From NCBI GenBank assembly GCA_905479515.1, contig CAJQMX010000058.1:1-6704 (forward strand): 6,704 nt of DNA. Direction: 5' to 3'. The notes beneath the pieces are model-generated. The model searched no databases and was not told where the DNA came from. It saw only the letters and a program-made list of their open reading frames with translations. The stretch comes from an uncultured Parasphingopyxis sp. (GTDB lineage Bacteria > Pseudomonadota > Alphaproteobacteria > Sphingomonadales > Sphingomonadaceae). Within the stretch, counting starts at the first letter, position 1, and each line of letters starts with the position of its first letter. Made by a program: the position numbers and the translations under genes. This document shows, one piece after another, positions 5,509 to 6,704 of the stretch.

Positions 5509-5538
5509 TCGACAGCTAGCATAAGTATAGCTTATGCT
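5509..5538 (+). promoter_or_regulatory. Candidate promoter of the LysR gene, predicting a leaderless or nearly leaderless mRNA
   Basis: TCGACA (5509-5514, five of six matches to TTGACA) and TATGCT (5533-5538, four of six matches to TATAAT) are 18 bases apart. A start six to seven bases after the -10 would fall on or next to A5545, the first base of the LysR start codon. The lack of any Shine-Dalgarno sequence before that codon agrees with a leaderless transcript. Consensus-based inference. Confidence 0.42.
5518..5538. promoter_or_regulatory. Perfect inverted repeat with LysR-type T-N11-A box (putative operator)
   Basis: AGCATAAG (5518-5525) and CTTATGCT (5531-5538) are exact reverse complements around TATAG. 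T5522 and A5534 make the T-N11-A pattern typical of LysR-type regulator boxes. It lies six bases before the LysR start codon and covers the proposed -10. Its position between the LysR gene and the divergent small gene fits autorepression with possible control of the neighbour. Confidence 0.65.
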
Positions 5539-5544
5539 TCGTCT

Positions 5545-6483
5545 ATGCGCGCATTACCGCCTCTATCCGCTTTACGCGTGTTCGAAGCAGCAGCACGCCA
5601 CGAAAATTTCACCAGTGCGGCGGAAGAGCTGGGGATGACCCAGGCCGCCGTCAGCTATCAGGTCAAGTCATTGGAAGCTTGGCTTGAGACGCCGTTATTC
5701 TTGCGGGAGCGTGGGCGCGTCAAACTGCTGGATGCGGCAATGCCGCTGGCGACGCAGGCGACCGCTGCCTTCGATCTGCTCAGCGACGCCGTGAGCCGGA
5801 TGCGCGAAGCCGATGACACACAGCTGACGATCAGCAGCTATGGCACTTTCTCCAATCGCTGGCTGGCGAGCCGTCTGGGCAGCTTCCAGCTTATCCAGCC
5901 CAATCTTGCCGTTCGGCTCGACGTGCAAGACCGGTTTGTCGATTTTGCTCGGGATGATGCCGATGTCGCGATCCGTGCGGGCCGGGGGAAGTGGCCGGGG
6001 CTCTACAGCAAGTTTCTCATGCGGCTCCAATATGCACCCATGGCGAGCCCGGACTTTATCGAAGCCAATGGGCCGCTCGATACGCCGGAACAGATCATGG
6101 CATCGCGTCTCCTCAGCCCGGATGACCGCTGGTGGCTCAACTGGTCGATGCATTTCGGCGTGACCGATCCGCACCCCTTGCCCGCGGTTCGGCTGGATTC
6201 GCAGCTGATTGAGGGGAGTGCGGCGATTGCGGGGCAGGGAATCGCCATGCTCGATCTGGCGCTATGGGCGGATGAACTGGCCGATGGCCGGCTCGTCCAG
6301 CTTGGAAAGGGGATTTATGGCCGCACCAGCCTCTGGATTGTTTGCCCCGAGCTTCAGCGCAACCAGCCCAAGATCAAGATGTTTCGGGACTGGCTGATCG
6401 CAGAGGCGGAAAACCATCCGATGAGTGCGATCATCCGGCTTGACCCGAGCGATCCGCGGCGGGAGGTCGATAGCGGAGACTAG
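5545..6483 (+). CDS. LysR family transcriptional regulator, GcvA-like
   Basis: This DNA-binding regulator has 312 residues, normal for LysR proteins. The N-terminus PPLSALRVFEAAARHENFTSAAEELG leads into the winged helix-turn-helix (about 8-65), with recognition helix MTQAAVSYQVKSLE (31-44). A linker helix follows at about 66-92. The effector-binding domain starts at LTISSYGTF (94-102). It carries the GcvA-subgroup sequence DVAIRAGRGKWPGL (140-153) and a second subdomain near 158-250, returning at GRTSLWIVCPE. The ATG at 5545 gives the family-typical start, but no Shine-Dalgarno sequence precedes it. A perfect inverted repeat ends six bases upstream. The downstream NTF2-like gene begins 31 bases after the stop and may be in the same transcript. 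The effector and targets are unknown; similarity to GcvA gives the subfamily, not a role in glycine metabolism. Confidence 0.95.
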   Translation: MRALPPLSALRVFEAAARHENFTSAAEELGMTQAAVSYQVKSLEAWLETPLFLRERGRVKLLDAAMPLATQATAAFDLLSDAVSRMREADDTQLTISSYGTFSNRWLASRLGSFQLIQPNLAVRLDVQDRFVDFARDDADVAIRAGRGKWPGLYSKFLMRLQYAPMASPDFIEANGPLDTPEQIMASRLLSPDDRWWLNWSMHFGVTDPHPLPAVRLDSQLIEGSAAIAGQGIAMLDLALWADELADGRLVQLGKGIYGRTSLWIVCPELQRNQPKIKMFRDWLIAEAENHPMSAIIRLDPSDPRREVDSGD

Positions 6484-6503
6484 TCAGGCCAGGGGAACCA
6501 ACA

Positions 6504-6510
6504 GGGAGGA
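6504..6510 (+). promoter_or_regulatory. Ribosome binding site of the NTF2-like gene
   Basis: GGGAGGA lies four bases before the ATG at 6515 and fixes the start of the gene that runs off the right edge. Confidence 0.7.
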
Positions 6511-6514
6511 CAAA

Positions 6515-6704
6515 ATGGATTTCAGCAATATCGATACGGTTATAACCGGGATCTACACGGCAATCTCCGGCCCGCCGGGCGGACAGGATTGGGAGCTGGA
6601 GGATCAGCTTTTCCACGCCGATGCGCGGTTGGTGCGCACCCGGGTTGCCGAAGATGGCACGCCGATCCATTTCGCTTTTTCGGTCGACGAGTTTCGCGAA
6701 GCGA
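6515..6704 (+). CDS. NTF2/SnoaL-like family protein, partial (C-terminus off right edge)
   Basis: Sixty-three codons are visible from the ATG at 6515 before the window ends. The N-terminus begins with a helix (IDTVITGIYTAISG, about 6-19) and continues PPGGQDWELEDQLFHADARLV (20-40). This follows the pattern of NTF2-fold proteins: a helix, 'SGPxGxxDW', then an 'LFxxxARL' strand entry. DGTPIHFAFSVDEFREA (47-63) matches the 'S-hDEF' helix that follows. Such proteins include isomerases, dehydratases, polyketide cyclases and non-enzymatic binding proteins, so no reaction can be assigned from this fragment. It follows the LysR gene by 31 bases with a strong ribosome binding site and is probably co-transcribed. 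The assignment rests on pattern recognition of a short piece. Confidence 0.7.
   Translation, partial: MDFSNIDTVITGIYTAISGPPGGQDWELEDQLFHADARLVRTRVAEDGTPIHFAFSVDEFREA

Noticed and set aside
5695..6174. A 159-codon open frame on the minus strand
   Set aside because: It is antisense to the LysR gene, with no recognisable family and no upstream ribosome binding site considered credible.

Overview
The window looks like a chromosomal segment of an alphaproteobacterium, most likely a member of the Sphingomonadales. This is inferred from the moderately GC-rich coding DNA, the style of the PurC/PurS/PurQ proteins, the queuosine precursor transporter and the GcvA-like LysR regulator. No 16S rRNA or other decisive marker is present, so the placement is an inference. 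No rRNA, tRNA, CRISPR array, transposase or insertion-sequence end was seen, and no gene-free stretch exceeds about 220 bases.

Layout from left to right. (1) Positions 1-883, minus strand: the N-terminal 294 residues of a phytanoyl-CoA dioxygenase (PhyH)-type Fe(II)/2-oxoglutarate oxygenase that runs off the left edge. (2) Divergently from it, on the plus strand, a two-gene operon: a YhhQ-type queuosine precursor transporter (945-1679) and a 104-residue membrane protein of unknown function (1679-1993) joined by a one-base stop/start overlap. (3) Minus strand: purS-purQ (2891 to 1990), two subunits of FGAM synthase. purQ ends in a four-base stop-on-stop overlap with the plus-strand operon. (4) Plus strand: a CPBP-family intramembrane protease gene (3006-3872) and a 49-codon membrane-protein ORF (4045-4194), both lying between purS and purC. 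(5) Minus strand: purC (4992 to 4213), SAICAR synthetase. (6) Minus strand: a 74-75 residue unknown protein with one C-terminal membrane segment (5436 to 5209), followed by a strong hairpin. (7) Plus strand: a GcvA-like LysR regulator (5545-6483) whose start is preceded by a perfect inverted repeat containing a T-N11-A LysR box, and then the start of an NTF2/SnoaL-like protein (6515 to the right edge).

Functionally, the centre of the window is de novo purine synthesis: PurQ and PurS serve the FGAM synthase step and PurC the SAICAR step. It is split by an unrelated plus-strand membrane-protease module. The left side joins uptake of a tRNA-modification precursor with a lone oxygenase. The right side looks like a small regulatory locus: LysR, a downstream NTF2-like gene and a divergent small membrane protein.

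No confident new multi-gene system is evident. The more unusual points are the small membrane proteins next to larger membrane proteins, the overlapping divergent promoters, and the compact and possibly leaderless LysR promoter.
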